NCBI RefSeq assembly: GCF_003201865.1
Contig: NZ_QJJJ01000028.1
Span: 1 to 57,249, forward strand
DNA length: 57,249 bases
From: Methylobacterium sp. B4
GTDB lineage: Bacteria; Pseudomonadota; Alphaproteobacteria; Rhizobiales; Beijerinckiaceae
Direction of reading: 5' to 3'
The position numbers and the translations under genes were made by a program. The stretch's first letter is position 1. Each line of letters starts with the position of its first letter. The notes beneath the pieces were generated by a model. That model ran no database searches. It was not told the DNA's origin and saw only the letters and a list, made by a program, of their open reading frames with translations. This document shows positions 30,824 through 39,091 of the stretch, piece after piece.

Positions 30824-31525
30824 ATGTCCCAAGGTTTCGAGGAGCGCCCGGTTCCCTTCCGGCTGATCCCGGTGATCGATCTGCGCCGGGGCCAAGTGGT
30901 GCGCGCCCGCGCGGGCGAGCGCGACGGCTATGCCCCGATCGACACCCCCTTGGCCAGGGGCTCCGCCCCCGCCGACATCGCCCGCGCATTGATCGACGCG
31001 GTCGAGGCGGATCTTCTCTACGTGGCCGATCTCGACGCGATCATGGAGCGCACCGAGCCCGACCGCGCCAGCCTGGAAGCGGTGGCCCGGGCCTGTCCCG
31101 GAGTCGCTCTCTGGGTCGATGCCGGATTCTCCGATTTGTTGGGAATTGAGCGATTCGGCGGGCTCGGGCTCGGGCGTCCGGTGATCGGCAGCGAGAGTCA
31201 GAGGGACGCGGATCTCGTGCGCGCGCTGGGACACCGCGCCGTGCTCTCCCTCGACAGTCGCGGCGAGACCCGGCTCGGGCCGGATGCCCTGCACGACGAT
31301 GCGGGGGCATGGCCCGACGATGTGATCGTGATGACGCTCGCCCGGGTCGGCACCGGCAGCGGTCCCGATCTTTCCGGAATTTCACGAGCCATCGCGGCGG
31401 GCGGAGGCCGGCGGATCTACGCGGCGGGCGGCGTGCGGGGCCCGGACGACGTGGCGCAGCTCATCGAAGCCGGCGCGGCCGGTGCGCTCGTCGCCTCGGC
31501 CATCCACGACGGACGGCTGCGCTGA
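30824..31525 (+). CDS. HisA/HisF-related TIM-barrel protein of the H4MPT region
   Basis: 233 residues. FRLIPVIDLRRGQVVRA, then DAVEADLLYVADLDAI, ALWVDAGFSDL, RPVIGSESQRD and a C-terminal phosphate-binding AAGGVRGPDDVAQLIEAGAAGALVASAIHDGRL mark the HisA/HisF superfamily. Asp of VIDLR and Asp of YVADLDAI occupy the places of HisA's catalytic acids. No other his gene is near, so it is probably a paralogue for methylofuran or H4MPT synthesis, not histidine. Function inferred only from the neighbours. Confidence 0.75.
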   Translation: MSQGFEERPVPFRLIPVIDLRRGQVVRARAGERDGYAPIDTPLARGSAPADIARALIDAVEADLLYVADLDAIMERTEPDRASLEAVARACPGVALWVDAGFSDLLGIERFGGLGLGRPVIGSESQRDADLVRALGHRAVLSLDSRGETRLGPDALHDDAGAWPDDVIVMTLARVGTGSGPDLSGISRAIAAGGGRRIYAAGGVRGPDDVAQLIEAGAAGALVASAIHDGRLR

Positions 31526-31818
31526 GTGCGTTGTCGGGTCGATCGGTGTCGGCCCCGTCGTCCTCGCGCGCGTCAGCGCAGCGATCCGGGGGTGCGACCT
31601 CTCCGGATCATGCGGAGCACGGGATGGCGTCGGCTTTGCCTCGCCATGACGAAGCAAGCTCGCTCCCGGCCTGGAGCCGCGAGATCGGCATCGCCCAAAA
31701 AGAAAGGGACGGCCGAAGCCGTCCCGATCCGTTAGCGTCCAAGGAAGATTGAAGCCAGTCGCTGGAGCAGACCCCGCGGTGCGGGCGGAGGCTCGCTCTG
31801 CCCAGGACTGCCTCCGAT
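31526..31818. other. Convergent spacer between HisA-like gene and fae
   Basis: 293 bases without a gene. It contains the fae terminator at 31706-31725. Frames open across it look like chance readings of GC-rich DNA. Confidence 0.5.
31706..31725 (-). terminator. Rho-independent terminator after fae
   Basis: GGGACGGC (31706-31713), a CGAA loop, GCCGTCCC (31718-31725); read on the minus strand it is followed by TTTCTTTTTGGG, a good U-tract. It lies 93 bases after the fae stop. Confidence 0.82.
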
Positions 31819-32331
31819 CTAAGCGTTGGCGGCGAAGGGGTGGGTCGCCGACTTGCGCTGCTCGGTGACGACCGAAGCCTTCGGCTCGCCGTTCACGGCG
31901 CGCTGGATCGAGAGCTTGGTGGCCTCGTAGTTGTACTTCTGGATCTTGGCGTCGTCGGCCGCTTCCCAGTGGATGAACACGCCGACCAGCACGTACAGGT
32001 CGTCGGCTTCGTCAGCCGGGATGATGCCTTCGGCAACCGCGTCCTGCACGGCCATGGCGACGCCATGCTGAGCCGGGCCGAACATCTGGACGGCCTGACG
32101 GGCGTCGTTGATGGTGACCTTGTTGAACATCAGCGTGTTCGGCTTGCACGGCAGGTTCGGCGCGATCACGGCGAGCAGGCTGGTGAAGCCGTGCTTGTTG
32201 TTGACCAGACCGTTGCAGAAGGCCGTCTCGGCCGGCGAACCGCGCGGTCCGATGATGAGGTCGATGTGGGCGACTTCGTTGCCGTCGCCGACGAGGGCCT
32301 CGCCGACCTGAACCTTGGTGATCTTTGCCAT
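31819..32331 (-). CDS. fae: Formaldehyde-activating enzyme
   Basis: 170 residues from the ATG at 32331. It joins formaldehyde to H4MPT, giving methylene-H4MPT, the entry of methanol carbon into the pathway. The whole sequence reads as Fae: [80 protein letters not shown] at the end. His22 lies where the proposed catalytic histidine is expected. Usually among the most abundant methylotroph proteins; the strong terminator and a separate 235-base upstream region fit a highly expressed single gene. Confidence 0.98.
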
Positions 32332-32566
32332 TCGGGGTCTCTCCCTGGATTCCTGAAAAAAGGCCCGCCCTGAGAGGAGGCGGGGCCTGGAAGCCATCCT
32401 TGTTTGCGGCGCCCGGCTGAGAGCCGAGCCGGTTTGCCCGGATAGCGGGGCGGACCCTACAGCGGGCCCTTCCGCCGAACAACCCGCGCAAGACCCTGAA
32501 ATCCGCGATTTTTTGGAAGTCTCGGGGCCTTGACGGAGAAGAATTCATCCCCTCGCGGGCGAGGGC

Positions 32567-33430
32567 TCACGCCCCCTCGCCGCGTGCCGCCAGAAGCGCG
32601 TCGAGGAACAGCGTCGCGACCGTGAAATCGGCGCTCGTGCCCGGGTTGAGGCCGGCCTCTTTCAGCAGCCTGTCGTGGGCGAGCAGCGCCGCGACGGGCG
32701 CCGCAGCGAGGTCGATCCGGGACAGCCGCGTCTCGGCTTCCGCCCGCACCGCCTCCGCCCGCTCCGGCCCGAACTTGCGGGCGATGTGGCTGTCGGGCAC
32801 GCCGGTCAAGTAGGCGAGATGCACCGCCGTGGTGGTCCAGGGCGGCGCGAGCCCCCGCGCCCGAGTACCCGCGAGCGCCGGAAGCCCGATCGCGAAGAGA
32901 TCGCGATACCCGTCGGTATAGGCGCGGGCGATGCGGTCGCGGGGAGCGGCTTCCGCCATCGCGTCGCCGAGGGACGGGACCGGCCCTTCGGCGGCGACGT
33001 CGTGGCGCTCCGCACGCCCGAGCCCGCCGGGATTGGCGTGACGGATCGCGGCGAAGACGTCCTGCGCATCCGTTTCATCGAAATTCGCCAGCACGCCGTC
33101 GAGGCGCTCGCGCAGCGGCCCGGCCTGCTCCGCGGCGCGGGCCAGCGGCGCGCAGAGCAGCAGGATGCCGAGATTGGTGTTCTGAGCGACCGCGGCGAAG
33201 GTCGCCTCGACCCCGCCGCGCACCCGCTTCCCCACCCGGGCGCCCGGCGCGGCGAGGCTTGGTGCGGAGACGTCGGCGCTGGTCACGAAATCGGCCACCA
33301 CCATGCGGTGACCGGGGGCGTAACCGTGGACGTTGCCGGGTTTCAGCGCATCGAGTTCGGCGAGGCAGGCGGCGCGGTAGAGGTCGGCCACCGTCGCCGC
33401 CGGCAGGCCGCGGGGCGCCGCCGCGCTCAT
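32567..33430 (-). CDS. CitG-like triphosphoribosyl-dephospho-CoA synthase family protein
   Basis: 287 residues. ELDALKPGNVHGYAPGHRMVVADFVTSADVSAPSLA and NTNLGILLLCAPLARAAEQ are the CitG/MdcB family motifs (ATP and dephospho-CoA binding in the classical enzymes). No citrate or malonate decarboxylase is near; the gene sits between fae and an ATP-grasp gene, which it overlaps by 4 bases, so it probably makes a phosphoribosyl bond in H4MPT synthesis. In M. extorquens the matching gene belongs to the numbered orf set of the pathway. Confidence 0.82.
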   Translation of the reverse strand: MSAAAPRGLPAATVADLYRAACLAELDALKPGNVHGYAPGHRMVVADFVTSADVSAPSLAAPGARVGKRVRGGVEATFAAVAQNTNLGILLLCAPLARAAEQAGPLRERLDGVLANFDETDAQDVFAAIRHANPGGLGRAERHDVAAEGPVPSLGDAMAEAAPRDRIARAYTDGYRDLFAIGLPALAGTRARGLAPPWTTTAVHLAYLTGVPDSHIARKFGPERAEAVRAEAETRLSRIDLAAAPVAALLAHDRLLKEAGLNPGTSADFTVATLFLDALLAARGEGA

Positions 33431-34341
33431 CCGAGTGCCGAGACCAGCCGCGGCGGGCGCGCCGCGCGGACCGCGTTGAGGAAGCCGCGGGCGACGGCAC
33501 CGGCGATGTCGACCTCCGTCACCTGCTGCAGCCCGGACCAGGCGGGCATGGAGTTGACCTCCAGCACGAGGAAGTTGCCCTCCCCGTCCTCGACGAGATC
33601 GATGCCGGTGTAATCGACGCCGATCGCCGCCGCCGCGGCCTCGGCCAGTTCGGCGGCGCGGGCCGGCACGTCCCAGGCGAAGGGCCGGCCTCCCCGGTGG
33701 ACGTTGGTGATCCAGCCGTCGCCCTCGCGGATCATGCCGGCGATGGCCCGGCCCTCGCAGACGAAGACGCGGTAGTCGCGCCAGAGCCCGTCGGCGCGGG
33801 GCACGTAGCGCTGGAGATAGTAGACGCCGCTCACCGCCTCTTGAGCCGGCAGATCCTCGGGGGTCTCGAGGAGCATCAGACCCTCGCCTTGCGAACCGAA
33901 CAGGGGCTTCAGCACGATGGGCGTTCCGGGCCGCGCCTCGCGGGCGACGATCTCGGCCGCGGCCTCGCGCTTCGAGACGACGAAGGTGTCCGGCGTCGGA
34001 AGGCCCGCGCGGGCGATCAGCAGCGAGGTCGCCGCCTTGTCGACCGAGCGCTCGATCGCCGTCGGCCCGTTCCAGACGGTCACGCCCGCGGCCACCAGGG
34101 CGTGGAGCACGCCGAGCCGCATGGTCGTCGCCTCGAAGGTGCCGCCGGCGATGGTGCGCAGCAGGACGCCGTCGGGCAGGCCGTCGGCGAAGCCCGGCAC
34201 CCGCAGGGGCTCAGCCCCAGCCGTCACCACGGCGACGTCGGCCAGCGAGAACAGCACCGGCTCGACGCCGAAGCCGCGCAGGGCCTCCCGCAGCCGCGCC
34301 TTGTGCCAATTGCCGTTGTCGGCCGCGAGCCCGATGCGCAT
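33427..34341 (-). CDS. RimK-like ATP-grasp ligase of the H4MPT region
   Basis: 304 residues. The ATP-grasp core is visible: WNGPTAIERSVDKAATSLLIARAGLPTPDTFV, PIVLKPLFGSQGEGLMLL, YYLQRYVPRADGLWRDYRVFVCEGRAIAGMIREGDGWITNVHRGG and DYTGIDLVEDGEGNFLVLEVNSMPAWSGLQ. The Arg/Asp/Asn set for ATP-Mg is present. It probably adds glutamate (or a tail) to H4MPT or methylofuran. It overlaps the CitG-like gene (ATGA), so they share a transcript. Confidence 0.85.
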   Translation of the reverse strand: MRIGLAADNGNWHKARLREALRGFGVEPVLFSLADVAVVTAGAEPLRVPGFADGLPDGVLLRTIAGGTFEATTMRLGVLHALVAAGVTVWNGPTAIERSVDKAATSLLIARAGLPTPDTFVVSKREAAAEIVAREARPGTPIVLKPLFGSQGEGLMLLETPEDLPAQEAVSGVYYLQRYVPRADGLWRDYRVFVCEGRAIAGMIREGDGWITNVHRGGRPFAWDVPARAAELAEAAAAAIGVDYTGIDLVEDGEGNFLVLEVNSMPAWSGLQQVTEVDIAGAVARGFLNAVRAARPPRLVSALG

Positions 34342-34362
34342 GCGTTCTTTTCCGTTTTGCTT

Positions 34363-34492
34363 CCCTCTCCCCTCCGCGGGAGAGGGTGGCTCCCGAAGGG
34401 GGTCGGGTGAGGGGCCGGCTCAGCCTTCTCCGGAAGCGTCGCTCCCCTCTCCCGCCTGCTCCGCAGGCACCCTCCCCGCGGAGGGGGGAGGG
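34363..34492 (+). repeat. Palindromic repeat element, copy C (intergenic)
   Basis: About 130 bp filling most of the gap between mch and the ATP-grasp gene. Order: CCCTCTCCCCTCCGCGGG/AGAGGG arm, GGCTCCCGAAGGGGGTCGGG, CTTCTCCGGAAGC, the core CTCCCGCCTGCTCCGCAGG at 34449-34467, then CCCTCCCCGCGGAGGGGGGAGGG. It is the most complete and symmetrical copy, and may also act as a transcription or decay barrier after mch. Confidence 0.85.
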
Positions 34493-34507
34493 TTTTCCGC
34501 GCGCCTC

Positions 34508-35479
34508 TTACGTGAACGAGGCGTCCACGAGCTGCGGCTCCAGCCGGCCGCCGCGGAACGACTTGCCGGTCTTGACCGAGGTGACGATGGCCTCGGCCGG
34601 GGAGAACAGCGCACCGTCGATCTTGTAGAAGTCGCCGTTCACCCGCGAGAAGATCTCGGCGAAGGGCGCGCCGTGGTCGGCGGAGGTGGTGGAGGGAAGC
34701 TGCTCGGCGAGTTGCTTGGCGTCCGCGTCGTCGGCATCGACGAAGAGCTGCACCCGGCCCCCGTAGATGATGGCGTCGTTGGTGCGGCCCATCGCCTGAA
34801 TGAAGTCCGGATGCTGGGGCGAGAGCGGCGCCGAGCCGATGCCGTCGAGGATCTTGTGCAGGTCGAAGCCGACGGTGTGCGCCTTGTGCAGCGCCACCTC
34901 CAGCACGCGGGCCACGACCTGGGTCGCGCCGGCGAGGCTCTGGGTCGGGGCGTAGATGAAGGTGACGTTCTCGGCCGCGATGCCCGTGGCGGCGGCGACC
35001 TTGTTCACCACCGAGGCCGGCGGGGCGCTCGCGGATTCGAGCACCAGGGCGGTCTTGGTCGCGTTGTCGCGGTAGCCGAGCTCCTTGTAGAGCTCCTCCA
35101 CCACGGCGACCGCGCGGCCGGGGCCCGATCCGAGGGCGAAGAAGCCGGAATCGCCCTCCTCGTCGGCGAGGCTCCAGCCGGCATACTGCGAGCCGAGGCA
35201 GGCGAGCACCGGGTCGGCGGAATGGACCACCACCGTGTAGGGCCAGGAGGCGACCGGGCCGATCGGCGCGATCGTGACCGTGCCGAGGCCGCCGAGGCAG
35301 ATCTCGGCGATGCGCCGGCCGGCCTCGATGGAGCCGCGGGCGTTGGCGCCGGCATCGACCGTGCGCGCGCCGTTCTCCTGGGCGACGATGAGCCGGAGCT
35401 TGGCCGCGTCAGCGACGAGGCTCTCGACCAGCGGTGCCGCCAGGGCGTTGAGGCTCGGGGCGCTCGTGTTGGAACTCAT
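34508..35479 (-). CDS. mch: Methenyl-H4MPT cyclohydrolase
   Basis: 323 residues, converting methenyl-H4MPT to formyl-H4MPT in the cytoplasm. MSSNTSAPSLNALAAPLVESLVADAAKLRLIVAQENGARTVDAG and the GGLGTVTIAPIGPVASWPYTVVVHSADPVLACLGSQYAGWSL stretch match the M. extorquens enzyme; the FIYAPTQSLAGATQVVARVLEVALHKAHTVGFD part is also intact. Length is normal. Its first 71 bases overlap the end of the ATP-grasp gene in another frame. Confidence 0.97.
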   Translation of the reverse strand: MSSNTSAPSLNALAAPLVESLVADAAKLRLIVAQENGARTVDAGANARGSIEAGRRIAEICLGGLGTVTIAPIGPVASWPYTVVVHSADPVLACLGSQYAGWSLADEEGDSGFFALGSGPGRAVAVVEELYKELGYRDNATKTALVLESASAPPASVVNKVAAATGIAAENVTFIYAPTQSLAGATQVVARVLEVALHKAHTVGFDLHKILDGIGSAPLSPQHPDFIQAMGRTNDAIIYGGRVQLFVDADDADAKQLAEQLPSTTSADHGAPFAEIFSRVNGDFYKIDGALFSPAEAIVTSVKTGKSFRGGRLEPQLVDASFT

Positions 35480-36623
35480 GACTGTTCTCCGTCTCCTCCA
35501 GCAGAGTGCGGACCTGGGCGGTCCGGCTCCGCAATTCTTCTTTGACCGTCACGGCCTCCGGCCCGGAGGCCGTGACCGTGCAGAGCGGCGCGTCGCGGGC
35601 CACCGGGCTGCCCACCCGCGGCCGATCGTGAACGTGGTCGGGCCAATCGAGCGGCGGCATCGCTGGGCAGGTCCGGGCCGCGTAACAGATCTCGGCGCCT
35701 GTCGCATCCGTCGGTGAGGCTTCGATGGCAGGCATGCGGCCGAGGCTCGCCTCGATATGCTGGAGCAGCAACGGCGTCGGGCGGCGGTCGAGCACGTCGA
35801 GGGTCGCGCCGGGGCGCGGGTTGATCTCCAGGAGCCACCAGCGTTCGCCCTCCACGAGGCAATCGGCGCTGGCCAGCCCCGTCAGCCCGGTCTCGCGCGC
35901 CAGCCGAAGGGCGGCCTCCGCGATCCGCGCCTCGATCGCCGGCGGGATCGGCTCCGCCTCGTCGCGGCCGCGGGCGAGGGCGCCGGCATAGCGGAACGGC
36001 CGGAGCGGCGAGGGTGCCTGCCACTGCTCGGTCAGCGCGAGCGGCTCGATGCGGCGCCCATCGGACAGAAAATTCAGGGCGAAGGCACGGCCCGGCATGC
36101 GGGCCTGGAGGTAGTGGCCGGGCGGGGTCGACCCCGTCGCGCTGGCGCGGATATGCGAGCCTCCGCAGCCGCCGATCCGCTTGACGAGCCAAGCATCCCG
36201 ATCCGCGACCGGGCCGGCGGTGATGGCCGGGTGCGGGATCGCGAGGCGCGCGCAGAGCGCGGCAAGGCGGAATGGGTCGTTCAGCGCCGCGACCGTCTCG
36301 GGGGCGGCGCCGAGAAGGCGGTGGCGGGCGCCGATCTCGGCGATCAGGTCCGGCGCGCCCTCGAAGCCGCTGCCGAGCACGATTCCGAATTCGGCCCCAC
36401 CTGCCTGTTGCGACAGCGCGGAGAGCGCCGACAGCACGCCGGCCCGGTCGCGGGTGCCGGCGCCGAAGCGCCCCGGCAGCGTGCGATGGCTCTCGGCCAG
36501 CGCCAGCGTGTCCTCGTCGCCGAACAGGTCGAGCACGAACGGCCGCAGGCCCGCCCGCCGCGCGGCCTGGGCCAGCGCCCGGCCGGACTGCGCGGCGATC
36601 AGGACCGCGCCGCCCTCGGGCAT
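35409..36623 (-). CDS. ATP-grasp protein of the mtdB-mch operon
   Basis: 404 residues from the ATG at 36623, 23 bases after mtdB. The first 100 residues form a Rossmann-like preATP-grasp domain (MPEGGAVLIAAQSGRALAQAARRAGLRPFVLDLFGDEDT). The ATP-grasp part includes AWLVKRIGGCGGSHIRA, YLQARMPGRAFALNFLSDGRR and ASADCLVEGERWWLLEINPRPGATLDVLD. The tail beyond about residue 300 is probably less structured and its last 23 codons overlap mch. Such proteins from H4MPT methylotrophs are required for C1 growth; a ligase step in cofactor synthesis is likely, with the substrate unknown. Confidence 0.83.
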   Translation of the reverse strand: MPEGGAVLIAAQSGRALAQAARRAGLRPFVLDLFGDEDTLALAESHRTLPGRFGAGTRDRAGVLSALSALSQQAGGAEFGIVLGSGFEGAPDLIAEIGARHRLLGAAPETVAALNDPFRLAALCARLAIPHPAITAGPVADRDAWLVKRIGGCGGSHIRASATGSTPPGHYLQARMPGRAFALNFLSDGRRIEPLALTEQWQAPSPLRPFRYAGALARGRDEAEPIPPAIEARIAEAALRLARETGLTGLASADCLVEGERWWLLEINPRPGATLDVLDRRPTPLLLQHIEASLGRMPAIEASPTDATGAEICYAARTCPAMPPLDWPDHVHDRPRVGSPVARDAPLCTVTASGPEAVTVKEELRSRTAQVRTLLEETENSHEFQHERPEPQRPGGTAGREPRR

Positions 36624-36646
36624 GGGTCGCGGGATCAGCGTCGGCC

Positions 36647-37540
36647 TCAGCCGGCAATCTCGACGGCGAGCTTGTAGGCGTCGCGGAAATCGAGGCAGAG
36701 CGGCTCCTGCGCCTCCAGCATCTTCCGGAACAGGCGGCACTGGGTCTGGTACTTCACGTTGCCGACCGCGAGCGCACCGATGCCGACGCCCTTGCCGACC
36801 GGCAGCGGCACGTCCGTGGCGTTCACGTCGATGCCGGCAATGCCGGCAGGCGGCACGGCGTTGACGTCGGAGGCGACCAAGAGCTTGGGCGCGGATTCGA
36901 GATCCTCGGCCGTCAGGATCGAGACGCCGGCGGGTCCGGCCGAGAGGATCACGTCGGCATCGGCGATGGCCGCGCGGCGCGCCTCGGGCAGGGTGCCGTC
37001 GACGGCGCCGACCTCGATGCCGAAGCGCCACTTCATGGTGAAGGCGATCTTCGAGACGCGCTCCTCGCCGTCATGGCCGACGAGCACGCTCTGGGCGCCC
37101 TCCAGTGCGCCGATCACCGCGGCGACGTAGGCGACGACGCCCGCGCCTCCGAAGATGACGATGCGCTTGCCCTTGAGGTCGGTGTCGAACTTCGCCTTCA
37201 GGGCGCGGGAGACCTCGGCGACCATCGCCGCGCCGGTGGTGAAGGAGCCGGCCGGGTCGGCGAAGACGTGATTCACGAAGGGCGGCACGAAGGCCTTCTT
37301 GGCCCGGTCCACCATGTCGAGGGCCAGTTCGGCGTTCTTGCCGCCGATGAAGAGGCCGGTGCGCACGCCATCCTGCGGCGCCCGGGAGAAGATCGAGTCC
37401 TGCGTCAGCGAGACGACATCGGCGAGATCGACGCCGGTATAGGGGATCAGCGTCTCGAACCCGGCATCGATCGCCATGTTCACGTCGAACGGGCTCATGT
37501 GCTTGAGCGGCGTCAGCATGTGCAGGATCGAGCGGGCCAT
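36647..37540 (-). CDS. mtdB: Methylene-H4MPT dehydrogenase, NAD(P)-dependent
   Basis: 297 residues from the ATG at 37540, with GGGAGGA upstream. It oxidises methylene-H4MPT to methenyl-H4MPT using NAD or NADP. MARSILHMLTPLKHMSPFDVNMAIDAGFETLIPYTGVDLADVVSLTQDSIFSR and the Rossmann loop KRIVIFGGAGVVAYVAAVIGALEGA are clear; ILSAGPAGVSILTAEDLESAPKLLVASDVNAVPPAGIAGI closes the site. It starts mtdB - ATP-grasp - mch. Confidence 0.97.
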   Translation of the reverse strand: MARSILHMLTPLKHMSPFDVNMAIDAGFETLIPYTGVDLADVVSLTQDSIFSRAPQDGVRTGLFIGGKNAELALDMVDRAKKAFVPPFVNHVFADPAGSFTTGAAMVAEVSRALKAKFDTDLKGKRIVIFGGAGVVAYVAAVIGALEGAQSVLVGHDGEERVSKIAFTMKWRFGIEVGAVDGTLPEARRAAIADADVILSAGPAGVSILTAEDLESAPKLLVASDVNAVPPAGIAGIDVNATDVPLPVGKGVGIGALAVGNVKYQTQCRLFRKMLEAQEPLCLDFRDAYKLAVEIAG

Positions 37541-37732
37541 GATCTTCGTCCTCCCGTGAGCGCGCCCTTTGCGGGCGCCAAGTCTCTCTTCACGAAACAT
37601 CCGCCGCGCCGCCGAGGCCGAAGGGTCTTCGGCCGGCGGCCGCGCGTTCCCGCGAGACCCGTTCAGGTGCAAAGCCGGAACGGCCGGCACCGGTCAAGCG
37701 CAGGTTTCTTTGCAGCGCCGAAAAGAAAAGCT

Positions 37733-38728
37733 CTACAGTTCGGTCACCGAGGCGCCGACATTGCGCCCGCGGGCGATGACGAAACGCAGGCGGCCCGGCC
37801 GTTCCAGGGACGCGACCAGCGCCTCCGCCTCCCGCTGCGAGGGCAGCAATGCGAATCCGGTCGGCCCCCAGGAACTCTGTCCGTAGCCCGGCACGCCCAT
37901 GGCCGCGATGGCGCCCAGCGCCTCGGCCACGGCCGGGCTCGCGAAGCGTCCGCCCTGGTGCGGGGCGAAATGATCGCCGACGCGCTTCTGGATCTCGGTG
38001 ATGCCCGCCCCGAAGCCGTCCGGCTCGGCGGTCGCGGCGGCCGGCAGCACCTGCATCAGCACGATCCTGCAGATCTCGGCGGCACCGGCCGCCGCGAAGG
38101 GCGGCAGGTCGCGGAACGCCTCCGTCTCCCGAGAGCCATGCACCCCGGTCATGGCTTCGTCGAGGATCAGCACGATCCGCCAGTCCTCCGGGTAGGGCAG
38201 CCGAGCGATCACGGGAGGCGGCGCGCCGGAATCGTCGCGGCCCCCGTCCACGATCAGGCCGCCCTCGGTGAAGGCGGCGAGCCCGACCCCGGAACGGTTG
38301 CCGCGGTCGAGCACGTCGGCGAAATCGGCCGGTGCGAAGGGACGTCGGTTGAGGCGGGCCAGGGCGGCGGCGACCGCCAGCGCCACCTGCGTGCCCGAGC
38401 CGAAGCCGGCATGGGGCGGGATCGTCTCCTCGACCTCCACCGCCACGTTGTCCGGCACATCGAGATAGGAGGCCGCCGCGAGCAGGTTCGCGCGGACGCG
38501 CTCGGCCTCCGGGCCATGGGCGGAGACGCGCTTGGCGGGACGGGCGACGAGTTGCACGGCCGGCGCGTCGAGGGCCAGCCCGATGCTCCCGAAGCGGCGT
38601 CCGAGACCGCCGTTGAGATCGAGGAAGCCGAAATGCAGGCGCGCGGGGGCACGGACCCGGACGCCGGCTCCGGCGGGCTGCGCGGTCGTGCTCACGGTCT
38701 GACCCGTCGGTTGCGGGACCTCGGCCAC
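37733..38728 (-). CDS. mptG: Beta-ribofuranosylaminobenzene 5'-phosphate synthase
   Basis: 331 residues from a GTG at 38728. It condenses p-aminobenzoate with phosphoribosyl diphosphate, the committed step of H4MPT synthesis. GHMP-kinase-like fold: RAPARLHFGFLDLNGGLGRRFGSIGLALD, PPHAGFGSGTQVALAVAAALARL, and GYGQSSWGPTGFALLPSQREAEAL near the end. It lies divergent from fhcB and 192 bases before mtdB. ORFs reaching further upstream are out of keeping with the family length. Confidence 0.93.
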   Translation of the reverse strand: MAEVPQPTGQTVSTTAQPAGAGVRVRAPARLHFGFLDLNGGLGRRFGSIGLALDAPAVQLVARPAKRVSAHGPEAERVRANLLAAASYLDVPDNVAVEVEETIPPHAGFGSGTQVALAVAAALARLNRRPFAPADFADVLDRGNRSGVGLAAFTEGGLIVDGGRDDSGAPPPVIARLPYPEDWRIVLILDEAMTGVHGSRETEAFRDLPPFAAAGAAEICRIVLMQVLPAAATAEPDGFGAGITEIQKRVGDHFAPHQGGRFASPAVAEALGAIAAMGVPGYGQSSWGPTGFALLPSQREAEALVASLERPGRLRFVIARGRNVGASVTEL

Positions 38729-39091
38729 GGTCTTTCCCTTCCGCCAACGCCTCCGGCCGGCGGAGACGCGCCCCTCGGGGCGGCCGGCTTGTCCCATGTG
38801 GCGGCGCCCGGGACAACCTCGTCCGCGCGCATCGGCGCCGGAGCCGATCCCGGCCGTCGCCCCACGAAATCCTCGGCCCAAACTTCGCCGGGGGCTTGCG
38901 GCCTCCTGCACAGGAATGCAAAACCAGCCCGCTCCCTTTGCGGAGCCGGTCCGAGCCCCTGCCCTCGAACCCGAACCGGGTTTTCGAAGTCATCGAGGCT
39001 CCACCAGGAGTGCCCGCGGCGCTCTTCGGACATGACCGTCTTTCGCCCCGCCCTGACGCGGGGATGCCCGAAGAAACGACGGCGAGGAAGC
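38729..39091. other. Divergent promoter region between mptG and fhcB
   Basis: 363 bases without a gene. It should hold the minus promoter for mptG and the plus promoter for fhcBADC. The fhcB ribosome-binding site GAGGAAG is at 39084-39090. No clear operator or box was found by eye. Confidence 0.45.

Noticed and set aside
19763..34492. CRISPR array
   Set aside because: The repeated element occurs three times, kilobases apart, in both orientations and without regular spacers.
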